From Micromonospora sediminicola (GTDB lineage: Bacteria > Actinomycetota > Actinomycetes > Mycobacteriales > Micromonosporaceae), in the NCBI RefSeq assembly GCF_900089585.1, contig NZ_FLRH01000003.1, forward strand, positions 538,501-602,500: a stretch of 64,000 nucleotides of DNA. Reading direction: 5' to 3'. The number at the start of each line of letters is the position of its first letter. Within the stretch, counting starts at the first letter, position 1. Below the pieces are notes generated by a model. It was not told the origin of the DNA, did no database searches, and was given only the letters and a program-made list of their open reading frames with translations. Below, one piece after another: positions 1 to 8,119 of the stretch. The translations under genes were made by a program, and so were the position numbers.

Positions 1-462
1 GGCCTGGTGCACCTGCTGCTCAACATGTGGGCGCTCTGGGTGCTCGGCCGGACGCTGGAGGCGGTGCTCGGGCCGCTGCGCTTCCTGGCGCTCTACCTGA
101 TCGCCGGGCTCGGCGGCAACGTCGCGGTCTATCTCTTCAGCGCCCCGAACCAGCCCGCGGTCGGCGCGTCGACGGCCATCTTCGGCCTGTTCGCCGCCAT
201 CTTCGTGATCATGCGTCGGCTCGGCCGGGACACCTCGGCGATCGTGCCGATCCTGGTGATCAACCTGATCTTCACGTTCACCGTGCCGGGCATCTCCGTG
301 GCCGGGCACCTCGGTGGGCTGGTGGTCGGCGCGGTGATGGCCCTGGTCCTGGCGTACGCCCCGCGGATGCGGCGGACCGTCTTCCAGGCGGCGGGCGGCG
401 CGATCCTGCTGGTGGCGCTGATCGGCCTGGCCGTCGTCCGCACCGCGGCGCTGCTCGGCTGA
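1..462 (+). CDS. Rhomboid family intramembrane serine protease, C-terminal part (5' end outside window)
   Basis: The reading frame is open from the first base, so the gene starts upstream of the window. The visible 153 residues are almost entirely hydrophobic helices. They carry rhomboid hallmarks: HLLLNMWAL near the start, GASTAIFG with the presumed catalytic serine in the GxSx motif, and a late AGHLGGL whose histidine would complete the Ser-His dyad. Rhomboids cleave membrane protein substrates inside the bilayer; the substrate cannot be told from sequence. The N-terminal part, including any zinc-ribbon domain common in actinobacterial rhomboids, is not visible. Confidence 0.9.
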   Translation, partial: GLVHLLLNMWALWVLGRTLEAVLGPLRFLALYLIAGLGGNVAVYLFSAPNQPAVGASTAIFGLFAAIFVIMRRLGRDTSAIVPILVINLIFTFTVPGISVAGHLGGLVVGAVMALVLAYAPRMRRTVFQAAGGAILLVALIGLAVVRTAALLG

Positions 463-590
463 CCCGCTGCCGCTGCCGCGGCTGACGACGCCGGTTTCGC
501 GCGAGCAGGTCCGGCGGTCGAGGTCTGACACTGCGCGGGCAGGGCCGTGCAGTGGGGCACCGCTCGGCCACGTTGCCGTCGGCCAGGTTG

Positions 591-733
591 CCTTGGGGGC
601 TTCCTCTTCGGCGGTTCCCTTGGGACGCGTCCCCCTCGGGCTTGTTCCTCTGGGCGCGTCCACCTCGGGCGTGGCCCTTGAGACGTCGCGTCTCGGGCGT
701 GTTCCCTCGAGGCATGTCGCGTCTCGGCGGCAG
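591..733. repeat. Degenerate 29-bp tandem repeat, about five units
   Basis: Units beginning CCTTGGG or CCTCTGGG/CCTCGAGG start at 591, 618, 647, 676 and 705. The last four are spaced by exactly 29 bp and share the plan CCTyGGG-CGyGTC-CTCGGGC-GTG. The first is 27 bp and more diverged. There are no spacers, so this is not a CRISPR array. Confidence 0.6.
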
Positions 734-742
734 TGTGCCCGA

Positions 743-790
743 GAGCGATATACCGCTCAGTCATAATTATGACTGAGCGGTATATCGCTC
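743..790. promoter_or_regulatory. Perfect 48-bp palindrome containing two operator-like sites
   Basis: Bases 743-790 read identically on both strands, centred between 766 and 767. Each arm holds a 16-bp imperfect dyad, GAGCGATATACCGCTC on the left and its complement on the right, flanking an AT-rich core. This is the geometry of a paired TetR-type operator, but no regulator gene is adjacent. A second palindrome, CTCATCA-G-TGATGAG, overlaps its end at 788-802. Both arms also contain an outward ATG ACT GAG CGG TAT, so a cruciform or a relic of a regulated start region is possible. Confidence 0.55.
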
Positions 791-917
791 ATCAGTGATG
801 AGTTGTCCCGGTGGCTCCCGCTCCTGCGGCTTCCACCGCCATTCCCGGTCCGGCTCCGCCCTTCCCGGGCCGGCCCTTATCGGCCCGGCACTTCCCGGCT
901 CGGCCCGCTTCGGCCCA

Positions 918-1020
918 GGCCCGCCCGGCCCGCCCGGCCCGCCCGGCCCGCCCGGCCCGCCCGGCCCGCCCGGCCCGCCCGGCCCGCCCGGGCCCGCCCG
1001 GGCCCGCCCGGGCCCGCCCG
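918..1020. repeat. GC-only 9-bp tandem repeat (GGCCCGCCC), about 12 copies
   Basis: About nine exact copies of GGCCCGCCC are followed by three 10-bp variants with an extra G and two GGTACG-containing decayed units. Translated on the plus strand it gives a collagen-like Gly-Pro-Pro run. The frame shifts at the 10-bp units and no ribosome binding site precedes the ORF, so I treat it as a slippage-prone repeat rather than a gene. Confidence 0.7.
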
Positions 1021-1183
1021 GTACGCCCGGTACGGCCCGCTCGGCTCGGCCCGTCTCGGTCCCGTCCGAGCCGCGACGCCCGGCTCTGGCGACCGGCTCG
1101 GTCCGCCGGGCCCGCGCCTGAAGGCGCGCGATCACCCGAGCCTGACGGCGGCGGGCGGCGCGCGTGAACGGTCGGTGTGTGGG

Positions 1184-1618
1184 TCAGCGTGCGGCGGCGC
1201 GGGCGGCGGTGAGCGCGGCGGCCACCTCGTCCAGCGGCGCGTCCAGGTCGCGCCGGCCGTACAGGTGCAGCGACTCCCCCGCGTCGATCTCGAGGGTCTC
1301 GGCGGTGAGTCCGCGGCGGCTGCGCCGGTCCAGCCGGATCGCCTCCACGGTCGCCCAGGGCAGCCGGCGGCGCCCGGCGAACCCGCGGAGCACGGTGATC
1401 CCCTCCGGGTCCACGGCGAGTCGGACCGGCGCGACGACGTCGCGCAGCGCCCAGACGAGCAGCCCGGCGGCGGCCAGGCCGGCGAGCGCCGGGCGGACCG
1501 GGTCGCCGGCGGCGAGCAGCAGGCCCAGGGCCAGCAGGAGCAGCGCGCCGAGCGCCTTGACCACCGGCGACGTGCGCGGCACCCGCCACTGTCGGGCCGG
1601 TGACGACTGTGGATCCAT
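1184..1618 (-). CDS. PH-domain (bPH) membrane protein
   Basis: A protein of about 144 residues has a short polar N-terminus, two hydrophobic helices (roughly residues 20-60) and a soluble C-terminal half containing a beta-rich stretch with VDPEGITVLRG and LPWATVEAIRL. That is the usual arrangement of actinobacterial proteins annotated as PH domain-containing (bacterial PH fold, not the eukaryotic one). ATG at 1618 is preferred; an in-frame upstream start at 1696 would add 26 unlikely residues. The function of this family is unknown. It is divergent from the thiolase gene. Confidence 0.7.
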   Translation of the reverse strand: MDPQSSPARQWRVPRTSPVVKALGALLLLALGLLLAAGDPVRPALAGLAAAGLLVWALRDVVAPVRLAVDPEGITVLRGFAGRRRLPWATVEAIRLDRRSRRGLTAETLEIDAGESLHLYGRRDLDAPLDEVAAALTAARAAAR

Positions 1619-1718
1619 CCGACCAGCATGCCAGCCGCCGGTGTCCGCAGGGCGGGGGAGGACGACCGGTCGGGTCAGCACGTAGGATCGGGGCAAGCGA
1701 GGTTACCGGGGAGTAGAC

Positions 1719-2891
1719 ATGAGTGACGCGGTCATCGTCGGCGCGGTGCGGACCCCGGTCGGGCGACGCAAGGGCAGTCTCGCCGGCGTGCATCCGGTCG
1801 ACCTGTCGGCGCACGTGCTGCGCGCGCTCGCCGAGCGCACCGGCATCGACCCGGGCCAGGTCGACGACGTGATGTGGGGCTGCGTGTCGCAGGTCGGCGA
1901 GCAGTCCTGGAACGTGGCGCGCAACGCGGTGCTGGCCGCCGGCTGGCCGGAGTCGGTCCCCGGCACCACGCTCGACCGGCAGTGCGGGTCCAGCCAGCAG
2001 GCGCTGCACTTCGCCGCCGCCACCGTCCTCTCCGGCCAGGCCGACCTGGTCGTCGCCGGCGGCGTCGAGTCGATGACCCGGGTGCCGATGGGCTCCAGCG
2101 TGGCCGGCGGGTTGCCGTTCAGCCCGGCGATCCTGGAGCGCTACCGCGGCGTCGAGGGCGTCGCCGAGGACTCGCCGCTGCCGTTCAACCAGGGCGTCGG
2201 CGCCGAGCTGATCGCGCAGCGGTGGCGGTTCTCGCGTACCCAGCTGGACGATTTCGCGCTGGCCAGCCACGAGAAGGCGGCCGCCGCGCAGGACGCCGGC
2301 GCGTTCGACCCGGAGCTGGCGCCGGTGGCGCTCGCCGACGGCGGCAAGTTCGCCGCCGACGAGGGCATCCGTCGCGACACCTCGCTGGCCAAGCTCGGCG
2401 AGCTGGCCACCCCGTTCCGCCCCGACGGCGTGGTCACCGCCGGGTCCGCGTCGCAGATCTCCGACGGCGCCGCCGCGCTCGCGGTGACCACGAGCGAGTG
2501 GGCCAGCCGGCACGGCCTGCGTCCACTCGCCCGGGTGCACACCGCCGTGGTCGCCGCCGACGACCCGGTCGCCATGCTCACCGCGCCCATCCCGGCCACC
2601 GCGAAGGCGCTGCGCCGCGCGGGGCTGGGCATCGAGGAGATCGGGGTGTACGAGGTGAACGAGGCGTTCGCGCCGGTGCCGCTGGCCTGGCTGGCCGAGA
2701 CCGAGGCCGACCCGGAGCGGCTCAACCCCCGCGGCGGGGCGATCGCGCTCGGCCACCCGCTCGGCGGGTCCGGCGCGCGGATCATGACGACGATGCTCCA
2801 GCACATGCGGGACAACGGCATCCGCTACGGCCTCCAGACGATGTGCGAGGGCGGCGGGATGGCCAACGCCACCATCGTCGAGCTGCTCTGA
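1719..2891 (+). CDS. Thiolase family acetyl-CoA C-acyltransferase
   Basis: This 390-residue protein has the full set of thiolase catalytic features: the acylated nucleophile in DRQCGSS (Cys89), NEAF at 314-317, GHPLGGSG with the general-base His346, and the second cysteine in MCEGGGM (Cys376). It would catalyse CoA-dependent cleavage of 3-ketoacyl-CoA or condensation of two acyl-CoAs in the cytosol. Length matches the family. GGGGAG lies about 5 bp upstream of the ATG. The CEGGGM variant and overall style resemble acyl/steroid 3-ketoacyl-CoA thiolases of actinobacteria rather than biosynthetic AtoB, but substrate cannot be assigned. No beta-oxidation partner gene is adjacent. Confidence 0.9.
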   Translation: MSDAVIVGAVRTPVGRRKGSLAGVHPVDLSAHVLRALAERTGIDPGQVDDVMWGCVSQVGEQSWNVARNAVLAAGWPESVPGTTLDRQCGSSQQALHFAAATVLSGQADLVVAGGVESMTRVPMGSSVAGGLPFSPAILERYRGVEGVAEDSPLPFNQGVGAELIAQRWRFSRTQLDDFALASHEKAAAAQDAGAFDPELAPVALADGGKFAADEGIRRDTSLAKLGELATPFRPDGVVTAGSASQISDGAAALAVTTSEWASRHGLRPLARVHTAVVAADDPVAMLTAPIPATAKALRRAGLGIEEIGVYEVNEAFAPVPLAWLAETEADPERLNPRGGAIALGHPLGGSGARIMTTMLQHMRDNGIRYGLQTMCEGGGMANATIVELL

Positions 2892-2997
2892 GCCGGAGTC
2901 GGCGGAGTCGCACCGCGGGTGCGATTTGCACGGGTGGAAGTTCCAAAAATCGGGCGTGACCCATATCACCCCTGGTCAGCCGCTCGTTGCACCGGGC

Positions 2998-3510
2998 ATG
3001 GACGTGTTCTCGCGAACGTTCCTTCCGGCCGCCGCCGAGACCGGCCTGGCCACCCAGACCGTCACCCGACACATGCCGGTGTTCCGCCGGTGCGTCGGCT
3101 CCGGCGACGCCACCATCCTGGTCACCCGGTGCAGCCGCCCGGACCACCCGGTCGGCGGCGAGTACCTGATGCTCCTCACCCACCGCCGGCTGGTGGTCAC
3201 CCGGCAGACCCGGGTGTTGCACCGGCTCCGTCTGCACCTCAACACCGAGCTGCGGGAGCTGAGCAACGTCACCTGGAGCCCCGACCCGCGGGCGCACAGC
3301 CTGGAGCTGGCGGCCACCGCGATCGACGGGGTCCGTGAGCGGTTCCTCATCCGTACCCACCACCCGAAGCAGGTGTGGCAGCTCGACGCCCTGCTGAACC
3401 ACGCCTTCCGCACCCGGCTGCGGACACCGGCGGAACGGCTCGTCGCCACCATCGGCGACTCCCCGACCGCCGCCCGACCCGCCGTGCTCCACCCGGCGCG
3501 GGCGCGCTGA
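2998..3510 (+). CDS. Conserved hypothetical protein, PH-like beta-rich
   Basis: This protein of about 170 residues starts at ATG 2998; an in-frame ATG at 2926 would add 24 residues. I do not recognise a named family. The middle contains alternating hydrophobic strands (DATILVTRC, EYLMLLTHRRLVVTRQ, SLELAATAID) followed by an amphipathic segment RTHHPKQVWQLDALLNHAF, compatible with a PH-like fold ending in a helix. There is no signal peptide or membrane segment. It lies between the thiolase and a two-component system with small gaps on the same strand. Function unknown. Confidence 0.65.
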   Translation: MDVFSRTFLPAAAETGLATQTVTRHMPVFRRCVGSGDATILVTRCSRPDHPVGGEYLMLLTHRRLVVTRQTRVLHRLRLHLNTELRELSNVTWSPDPRAHSLELAATAIDGVRERFLIRTHHPKQVWQLDALLNHAFRTRLRTPAERLVATIGDSPTAARPAVLHPARAR

Positions 3511-3579
3511 CGTTCTTCTTACCTGACCCGAACGTTCCCCAGACCTTCCCGGGCACCACCGAGCGGTCATCATGGGCCG

Positions 3580-4272
3580 GTGACCGCCGACGCCGCACAG
3601 CGCGGGCTCGTCCTCGTGGTGGAGGACGAGCCGGCCATCGCCGACCTGGTCCGGCTCTACCTGACCCGGGACGGGTTCGGCGTACACCTGGAACGGGACG
3701 GCGACGCCGGCCTGGCCGCCGCGCGGCGCCTGCGCCCGGTGGCCTGCGTGCTCGACATCGCGCTGCCCGGCCTGGCCGGCACCGAGATCTGCCGGCGGCT
3801 GCGCACGTCGGGCGACTGGACGCCGGTCATCTTCCTCACCGCCCGCGACGACGAGGTGGACCGGGTGGTCGGGCTGGAGCTGGGCGCGGACGACTACGTC
3901 ACCAAGCCGTTCAGCCCGCGCGAGCTGGTCGCCCGGGTCCGCGCGGTGCTGCGCCGCACCTCGGGCACACCGGCGACCGCCGAGCGACCACGGGTGCTCG
4001 GCGCGGTCACCCTCGACCCGGGCCGCCGCACGGTCACCGCCGGCGGCGTTCCGGTGCAGCTCACCTCCACCGAGTTCGACCTGCTCGCCCACCTGATGGC
4101 CCGGCCCGGCCGGGTGTTCACCCGGGAGGAGCTGCTGGCCGGCGTCTGGGGGTACGCGGCGCACGCCGGCACCCGGACCGTCGACGTGCACGTGGCGCAG
4201 GTCCGGGCGAAGCTCGGCCCGGCCAGCGTGATCCGCACCCACCGCGGCGTCGGGTACGCGGCCGATGCCTGA
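3580..4272 (+). CDS. OmpR-family response regulator
   Basis: The 230-residue protein has an N-terminal receiver with the acidic pair (VVEDE, 14-17), phospho-acceptor Asp59 (VLDIALPG), Thr87 and Lys109 (YVTKPFSP). A C-terminal winged-helix DNA-binding domain (about 135-230) ends in RTHRGVGYAAD. It would be phosphorylated by the histidine kinase encoded immediately downstream, whose ATG overlaps its stop by 8 bp. GTG start at 3580. Targets are unknown; the lipoprotein gene that follows the kinase is a candidate. Confidence 0.95.
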   Translation: MTADAAQRGLVLVVEDEPAIADLVRLYLTRDGFGVHLERDGDAGLAAARRLRPVACVLDIALPGLAGTEICRRLRTSGDWTPVIFLTARDDEVDRVVGLELGADDYVTKPFSPRELVARVRAVLRRTSGTPATAERPRVLGAVTLDPGRRTVTAGGVPVQLTSTEFDLLAHLMARPGRVFTREELLAGVWGYAAHAGTRTVDVHVAQVRAKLGPASVIRTHRGVGYAADA

Positions 4273-5707
4273 CCACCCCACCGTCGCGCTGCCGGTCGTC
4301 GGCCCGCCTGCGCCGCCCGCCCGCCGCCGGAGCGCGCACACGCTGACCGCCCGCGCGGTGCTCGTCACCTGCGCCGTCGCGCTGGTCTCGGTGCTGGTCA
4401 CCGCGCTGGTCGCGGTTCCCCTGGCGGTGCGCGGCGCCGAACGGCGGGACCAGGAGGCGCTGGCCGCCCAGGCCCGACTCGCCGCCGAGGTGCTCCGCGT
4501 CCGGGCGGTACGCCAGCGGGACAGCGCCGGGGACCGGCTCATCCGCCAGCTCCGCCAGCAGCAGATCGAGGTGTACGTGATCCGAGGTGGCCGGGTCGAC
4601 CGCCCCGGCCTGCCCGCACCGCTGGTCACCCGGGTCACCGCCGGCAAGAACGTCTCCGGTCGACGGCTGGTCGACGGGGAACGCCGGCTGGTCGAGGCGC
4701 GGGCGCTGCCGGGCGGTGACGGCGTGGTGCTCACCCGGGCCGTCACCACCGGCCCGTGGCGGCAGGTGCTGCGCGGTCTCTGGCTGCCGCTGCTCGCCGG
4801 CCTCGCCGCCGGCGCGGCCGCCGGGCTGCTGCTCGCCCGTCGGCTGGCCCGACCGATCCGCGTCGCGGCCACCGCCGCCGCCCGGCTCCGGGCCGGTGAC
4901 CGGGCGGTCCGGGTGCCGGTCGAGCCGCCCGACGAGGTGGCCGACCTGGCGTACGCGCTGAACGGGCTGGCCGCCGCGCTGGCCACCAGCGAGGGTCGGC
5001 AGCGCGAGTTCCTCCTCTCCGTCTCGCACGAGCTGCGCACCCCGCTCACCGCCATCCGGGGCTATGCCGAGGCGCTGGCCGACGGCGTGATCGACGCCGA
5101 CGCGGTGCCGGCGACCGGCCGGACCGTGCTCGCCGAGGCGGAGCACCTGGACCGGCTGGTCAGCGACCTGCTCGCACTGGCCCGGTTGGAGGCCGCCGAC
5201 TTCCCGCTGGATCCCGGGCCGGTGGACCTGACCCGGCTCGCCGCCGACGCGGAGCGGACCTGGTCGGACCGGTGCGCGGCGGTCGGGGTGCCGTTCCGGG
5301 TCGAGTCGCCGGGCGCGCCGGTGCCCGCGTACACCGATCCGGGTCGGATCCGGCAGGTGGTGGACGGGTTGCTGGAGAACGCGCTGCGGGTCGTACCCCC
5401 GGGGGCGCCGGTGGTGCTCGCGGTCCGGGCCGCCGGCGCGGACCCGGCGGCCGGCGGCGTGCTGGAGGTCCGGGACGGCGGCCCCGGCTTCACCGACGAC
5501 GACCTGGCGGTGGCGTTCGAACGGGGCGCGTTGCACCAGCGGTACCGGGGGGTGCGCAAGGTGGGCAGCGGCCTCGGGCTGGCGCTCGCCGCCGGGCTGG
5601 TACGCCGGCTCGGCGGCGACATCACCGCCGCACACGCCCCGGAGGGCGGGGCGGCCTTCACCGTCCGGCTGCCCGGAGATCCTTACCTGGCTCGAACATC
5701 GGCCTGA
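4265..5707 (+). CDS. Sensor histidine kinase
   Basis: The 480-residue membrane kinase has TM1 about residues 31-56, an extracytoplasmic loop of about 110 residues, TM2 about 172-192, and HAMP to about 240. The HisKA domain has phospho-acceptor His255 in SVSHELRTP. The ATPase domain shows an N box (VDGLLENALRVV), G1 (VRDGGPGF) and G2 (GSGLGLALA). Translationally coupled to the response regulator (8-bp overlap), so the two form a cognate pair. The periplasmic sensor region shows no recognisable ligand domain, so the stimulus is unknown. Confidence 0.95.
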   Translation: MPDHPTVALPVVGPPAPPARRRSAHTLTARAVLVTCAVALVSVLVTALVAVPLAVRGAERRDQEALAAQARLAAEVLRVRAVRQRDSAGDRLIRQLRQQQIEVYVIRGGRVDRPGLPAPLVTRVTAGKNVSGRRLVDGERRLVEARALPGGDGVVLTRAVTTGPWRQVLRGLWLPLLAGLAAGAAAGLLLARRLARPIRVAATAAARLRAGDRAVRVPVEPPDEVADLAYALNGLAAALATSEGRQREFLLSVSHELRTPLTAIRGYAEALADGVIDADAVPATGRTVLAEAEHLDRLVSDLLALARLEAADFPLDPGPVDLTRLAADAERTWSDRCAAVGVPFRVESPGAPVPAYTDPGRIRQVVDGLLENALRVVPPGAPVVLAVRAAGADPAAGGVLEVRDGGPGFTDDDLAVAFERGALHQRYRGVRKVGSGLGLALAAGLVRRLGGDITAAHAPEGGAAFTVRLPGDPYLARTSA

Positions 5708-5763
5708 CGCTCCGCTCGTGGGGGTGGGGAACGCTGACGTCACCACCGACGAGAGGAACACAG

Positions 5764-6363
5764 ATGGCACGCCAGCGAATCGTCACCGGCGCCACCGCGC
5801 TGCTCACCGCCGCGGCGCTCGGCCTGTCCGGGTGCGGCGCGGGCCGGGTCGGCGCCGAGCCGGTCCGGGAGACCGCGGTCGAGGTGGCCGCCGCGATGGG
5901 CGCGGACGGTCAGGCGCTCGCCGCGCTCGGGGTGGACGCCGCCGACCTGGACGTCGACCCGGTCGCCGCGCCCGCGCCGTCCGCCTCCGGCACCCCGGAC
6001 GAGCAGGCCCGACCGGACCGCAAGGCCGGTGCGCAGGAGTGGCGCAAGCGACACCGCGCCCGGGTGCTGCTGCGCAAGAACACCCTGCACGGCGAGGTCG
6101 TGGTGCAGACCAAGGAGGGCACGAAGACCGTCGCGGTGCAGCGGGGTCAGGTCACCGCCATCGATGACCGTTCGATGACCGTGAAGTCCACCGACGGCTT
6201 CACGAAGACCTGGACGTTCGACGAGAAGCTGCGGGTGGTGGAGCGCCGATCCACCGTTCGGTCGAGTGACATCAAGGTCGGCACCACGGTGGGAGTGGCC
6301 GGGGCTACCCAGGGTGACGGTGGGGTCGCGCGCCTGGTCGTGGTGCCGCTCAAGCAGGGCTGA
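5764..6363 (+). CDS. Putative lipoprotein with DUF5666-like C-terminal domain
   Basis: The 199-residue protein has an N-terminal signal sequence ending in the lipobox LGLSGCG, so the cysteine at about residue 24 would be lipidated and the protein anchored on the outer face of the membrane. A low-complexity Ala/Pro/Asp linker (about 40-85) leads to a small beta-rich domain (GEVVVQTKEGTKTVAVQRGQ, ITV-repeats) resembling DUF5666. GAGAGGAA precedes the ATG. It sits 56 bp after the kinase gene, so it may be regulated by, or an accessory to, the two-component system. No enzymatic function is evident. Confidence 0.75.
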   Translation: MARQRIVTGATALLTAAALGLSGCGAGRVGAEPVRETAVEVAAAMGADGQALAALGVDAADLDVDPVAAPAPSASGTPDEQARPDRKAGAQEWRKRHRARVLLRKNTLHGEVVVQTKEGTKTVAVQRGQVTAIDDRSMTVKSTDGFTKTWTFDEKLRVVERRSTVRSSDIKVGTTVGVAGATQGDGGVARLVVVPLKQG

Positions 6364-6442
6364 CGAGGACGGCTGTGGGTGACCTCAGGGATCTGCCAGG
6401 CTAGGCTATGCCCCGACCTGCCGCCGCCTTTGTGGAGAACCC

Positions 6443-7153
6443 GTGAAGCTCTCGATCCTCATGCCGGTCTACAACGAGGAAGAACGCATCGCGGACGCCC
6501 TCAAGCAGGCGTTGGCGGTGGACTACCCCTGCGAGATCGAGCTGGTCGTCGTGGACGACGGCAGCCGGGACGGCACCGGCGAGGTGCTCGGCCGGGTGGA
6601 CGACGCCCGCCTGCGGGTGATCACCCACCCGCGTAACGCCGGCAAGGGCGCGGCCATCAAGACCGCCGTGGACAACGCCGAGGGTGAGTACATGGTCATC
6701 CTCGACGCCGACCTGGAGTACGACCCGCAGGACATCCCGCGCCTGCTGGAGCCGGTGCTCGACGGCCGGGCCACCGTGGTCTACGGCAATCGCACCTTCG
6801 GCAGCCACAGCTCCTACAGCTTCTGGTACGTGATGGGCAACAAGGGCGTCACGCTGGCGGCCAACGTGCTCTACAACTCGTACATCGGCGACCTGGAGAC
6901 CTGCTTCAAGCTGATGCCGCTGGCGCTCTACCGCTCGCTCCAGGTGCGCTCGCGCGGCTTCGGCATGGAGGCCGAGGTCACCGGCAAGCTGCTCCGCCAG
7001 CGGATCCGCCCCTACGAGGTGCCGATCAGCTACCGGGCCCGGGGCCGCGAGGAGGGCAAGAAGATCACCTGGAAGGACGGCGTCGAGGCGATCTGGATCC
7101 TGGCCCGCGAGCGCGCCCGGCGCCGCCCGGTCGGCCCCGCCGCCGCGCGCTGA
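6443..7153 (+). CDS. Family 2 glycosyltransferase, polyprenyl/dolichyl-phosphate sugar synthase-like
   Basis: The 236-residue GT-A enzyme has MPVYNEEE at 7-14, VVDDGS at 36-41 and the metal/nucleotide-sugar binding DAD at 88-90, and lacks C-terminal transmembrane segments. The pattern DAD-LEYDPQDIP and GNRTFG matches glycosyltransferases that transfer a sugar from a nucleotide donor to polyprenyl phosphate. The short soluble form and lack of a partner flippase leave the product undefined. Start is GTG at 6443 (MKLSILMP). A strong inverted repeat at 7153-7220 follows the stop codon. Confidence 0.88.
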   Translation: MKLSILMPVYNEEERIADALKQALAVDYPCEIELVVVDDGSRDGTGEVLGRVDDARLRVITHPRNAGKGAAIKTAVDNAEGEYMVILDADLEYDPQDIPRLLEPVLDGRATVVYGNRTFGSHSSYSFWYVMGNKGVTLAANVLYNSYIGDLETCFKLMPLALYRSLQVRSRGFGMEAEVTGKLLRQRIRPYEVPISYRARGREEGKKITWKDGVEAIWILARERARRRPVGPAAAR

Positions 7154-7220
7154 CCCGAACGACACGAGGACCCCGCATCCCGGCGCCGGCCGGGGTCGCG
7201 GGGTCCTGTCGTGTCCGGGT
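7153..7220. terminator. Bidirectional terminator-like hairpin
   Basis: ACCCGAACGACACGAGGACC... pairs with ...GGTCCTGTCGTGTCCGGGT to give a long imperfect stem of over 20 bp, with a GC-rich inner loop. It sits exactly between the convergent glycosyltransferase and transketolase genes. Confidence 0.75.
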
Positions 7221-8117
7221 TCAGGCGGTGGGTCCGAGGAACGCGTCGACCGAGCGGCGCAGCCCGGCGGCGTCCAGTCCGTGCCAGCGGTCGTGGTCCT
7301 CCGGCCCGCCGTAGCGGCGCAGGTCCGCCCGGCCGACGCCGAGGGCGAGCAGCCGGTGCGGCCGGTCGGCCAGCGCCTCGCTCACCACCCGGGTCGAGGT
7401 GCCGGCCAGGTACGGCTCGACGAGGATCACCTCGGCGCCGGCCAGCGCCCGCAGCCCGGCGGTGTCGAACGGCCGGGGCCGGTGGGTGTAGGCCACCGTG
7501 ACCGGCCGGTCGGCCACCGCCTCCAGCGCCGCGTCCAGCGTCGGCCCGACCGCCACCAGCAGCGGCGCGCCCGCTCCGGCGTCCCGGACGACCCGCAGCT
7601 CACCCGCCTCCGGGTACGCGGTCGCGTTGCTCCGGGTGGACAACCGCAGGTACGCCGAACCCAGCCCGCACACCGCCGCGCGCAGCAGCGGTCGCACCTC
7701 GTCCGGGTGGCCCGGCACGTGCACGGTCCAGCCGTCGAGCGTGTCGACCAGGGCCACGTCGGCCGGCCCGAGGTGGGTGCGCCCGGACGCCGCCCGGTCG
7801 TAGGAGGCGCCGATGCCCACCAGCACCGCACCCACCCCCTGGTGGCCGAGGTCGAGTTTGATCTGCTCGTAGGCGCGCTCGACGAGGAACGGGGCGTAGC
7901 TGTGCACGATCGGCCGCTGCCCGGTCAACGCCAGTCCGCCGGCCACGCCGATCATGAGCTGTTCCCGGATGCCGACGTTGACCACCCGGTCCGGGTGGCG
8001 GGCGGCGGCCGGCTCGAAGGCGGCGGCGGAGATGTCGGCGAGCACGATCACGCTCCGGGGGTCGGCGAGCACCTCCTCGGCCGTGCGGACGAACTCCTCG
8101 CGCATGGTCGTGGTCAT
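7221..8117 (-). CDS. Transketolase C-terminal subunit (split transketolase)
   Basis: The 298-residue protein covers the pyrimidine-binding and C-terminal domains of transketolase: RVVNVGIREQLMIGVAGGLALTG with the conserved glutamate that activates thiamine diphosphate, followed by the C-terminal domain. With the N-terminal subunit encoded just upstream it would form a two-chain ThDP enzyme like those annotated as transketolase family in archaea and actinobacteria. These exchange two-carbon units between sugar phosphates or act in amino-shikimate-type pathways. GGGGAG precedes ATG 8117, only 2 bp after the stop of the partner gene. Confidence 0.88.
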   Translation of the reverse strand: MTTTMREEFVRTAEEVLADPRSVIVLADISAAAFEPAAARHPDRVVNVGIREQLMIGVAGGLALTGQRPIVHSYAPFLVERAYEQIKLDLGHQGVGAVLVGIGASYDRAASGRTHLGPADVALVDTLDGWTVHVPGHPDEVRPLLRAAVCGLGSAYLRLSTRSNATAYPEAGELRVVRDAGAGAPLLVAVGPTLDAALEAVADRPVTVAYTHRPRPFDTAGLRALAGAEVILVEPYLAGTSTRVVSEALADRPHRLLALGVGRADLRRYGGPEDHDRWHGLDAAGLRRSVDAFLGPTA

Positions 8118-8119
8118 GG

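Larger units (their letters stand above)
463..1183. other. 720-bp non-coding stretch rich in repeats
   Basis: No convincing gene lies between the rhomboid stop and the PH-domain protein. The stretch contains a degenerate 29-bp tandem repeat (591-733), a perfect 48-bp palindrome (743-790) followed by a 7-1-7 palindrome (788-802), and a 9-bp GC-only tandem repeat (about 918-1020). Open frames exist on both strands but are repeat translations (Gly-Pro-Pro or Gly-Gly-Pro runs) or arginine/proline-rich shadows without domain-like character. Confidence 0.6.

Noticed and set aside
591..733. CRISPR array
   Set aside because: Repeats are contiguous and degenerate with no unique spacers, and no cas genes are in the window.
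129..764. Minus-strand ORF starting MTERYIALG at the palindrome
   Set aside because: Runs antisense through the 29-bp repeats and into the rhomboid gene; Arg-rich shadow composition. The ATG is a by-product of the palindrome.
798..1121. Collagen-like Gly-Pro-Pro ORF just after the palindrome
   Set aside because: The Gly-X-Y run is produced by the 9-bp GC repeat; no ribosome binding site, and the frame is not supported outside the repeat.
792..2969. 725-codon minus-strand open frame across the repeat region and thiolase
   Set aside because: It is antisense to the clearly conserved thiolase and to the PH-domain gene frame; its translation is Arg/Gly/His-rich without motifs.
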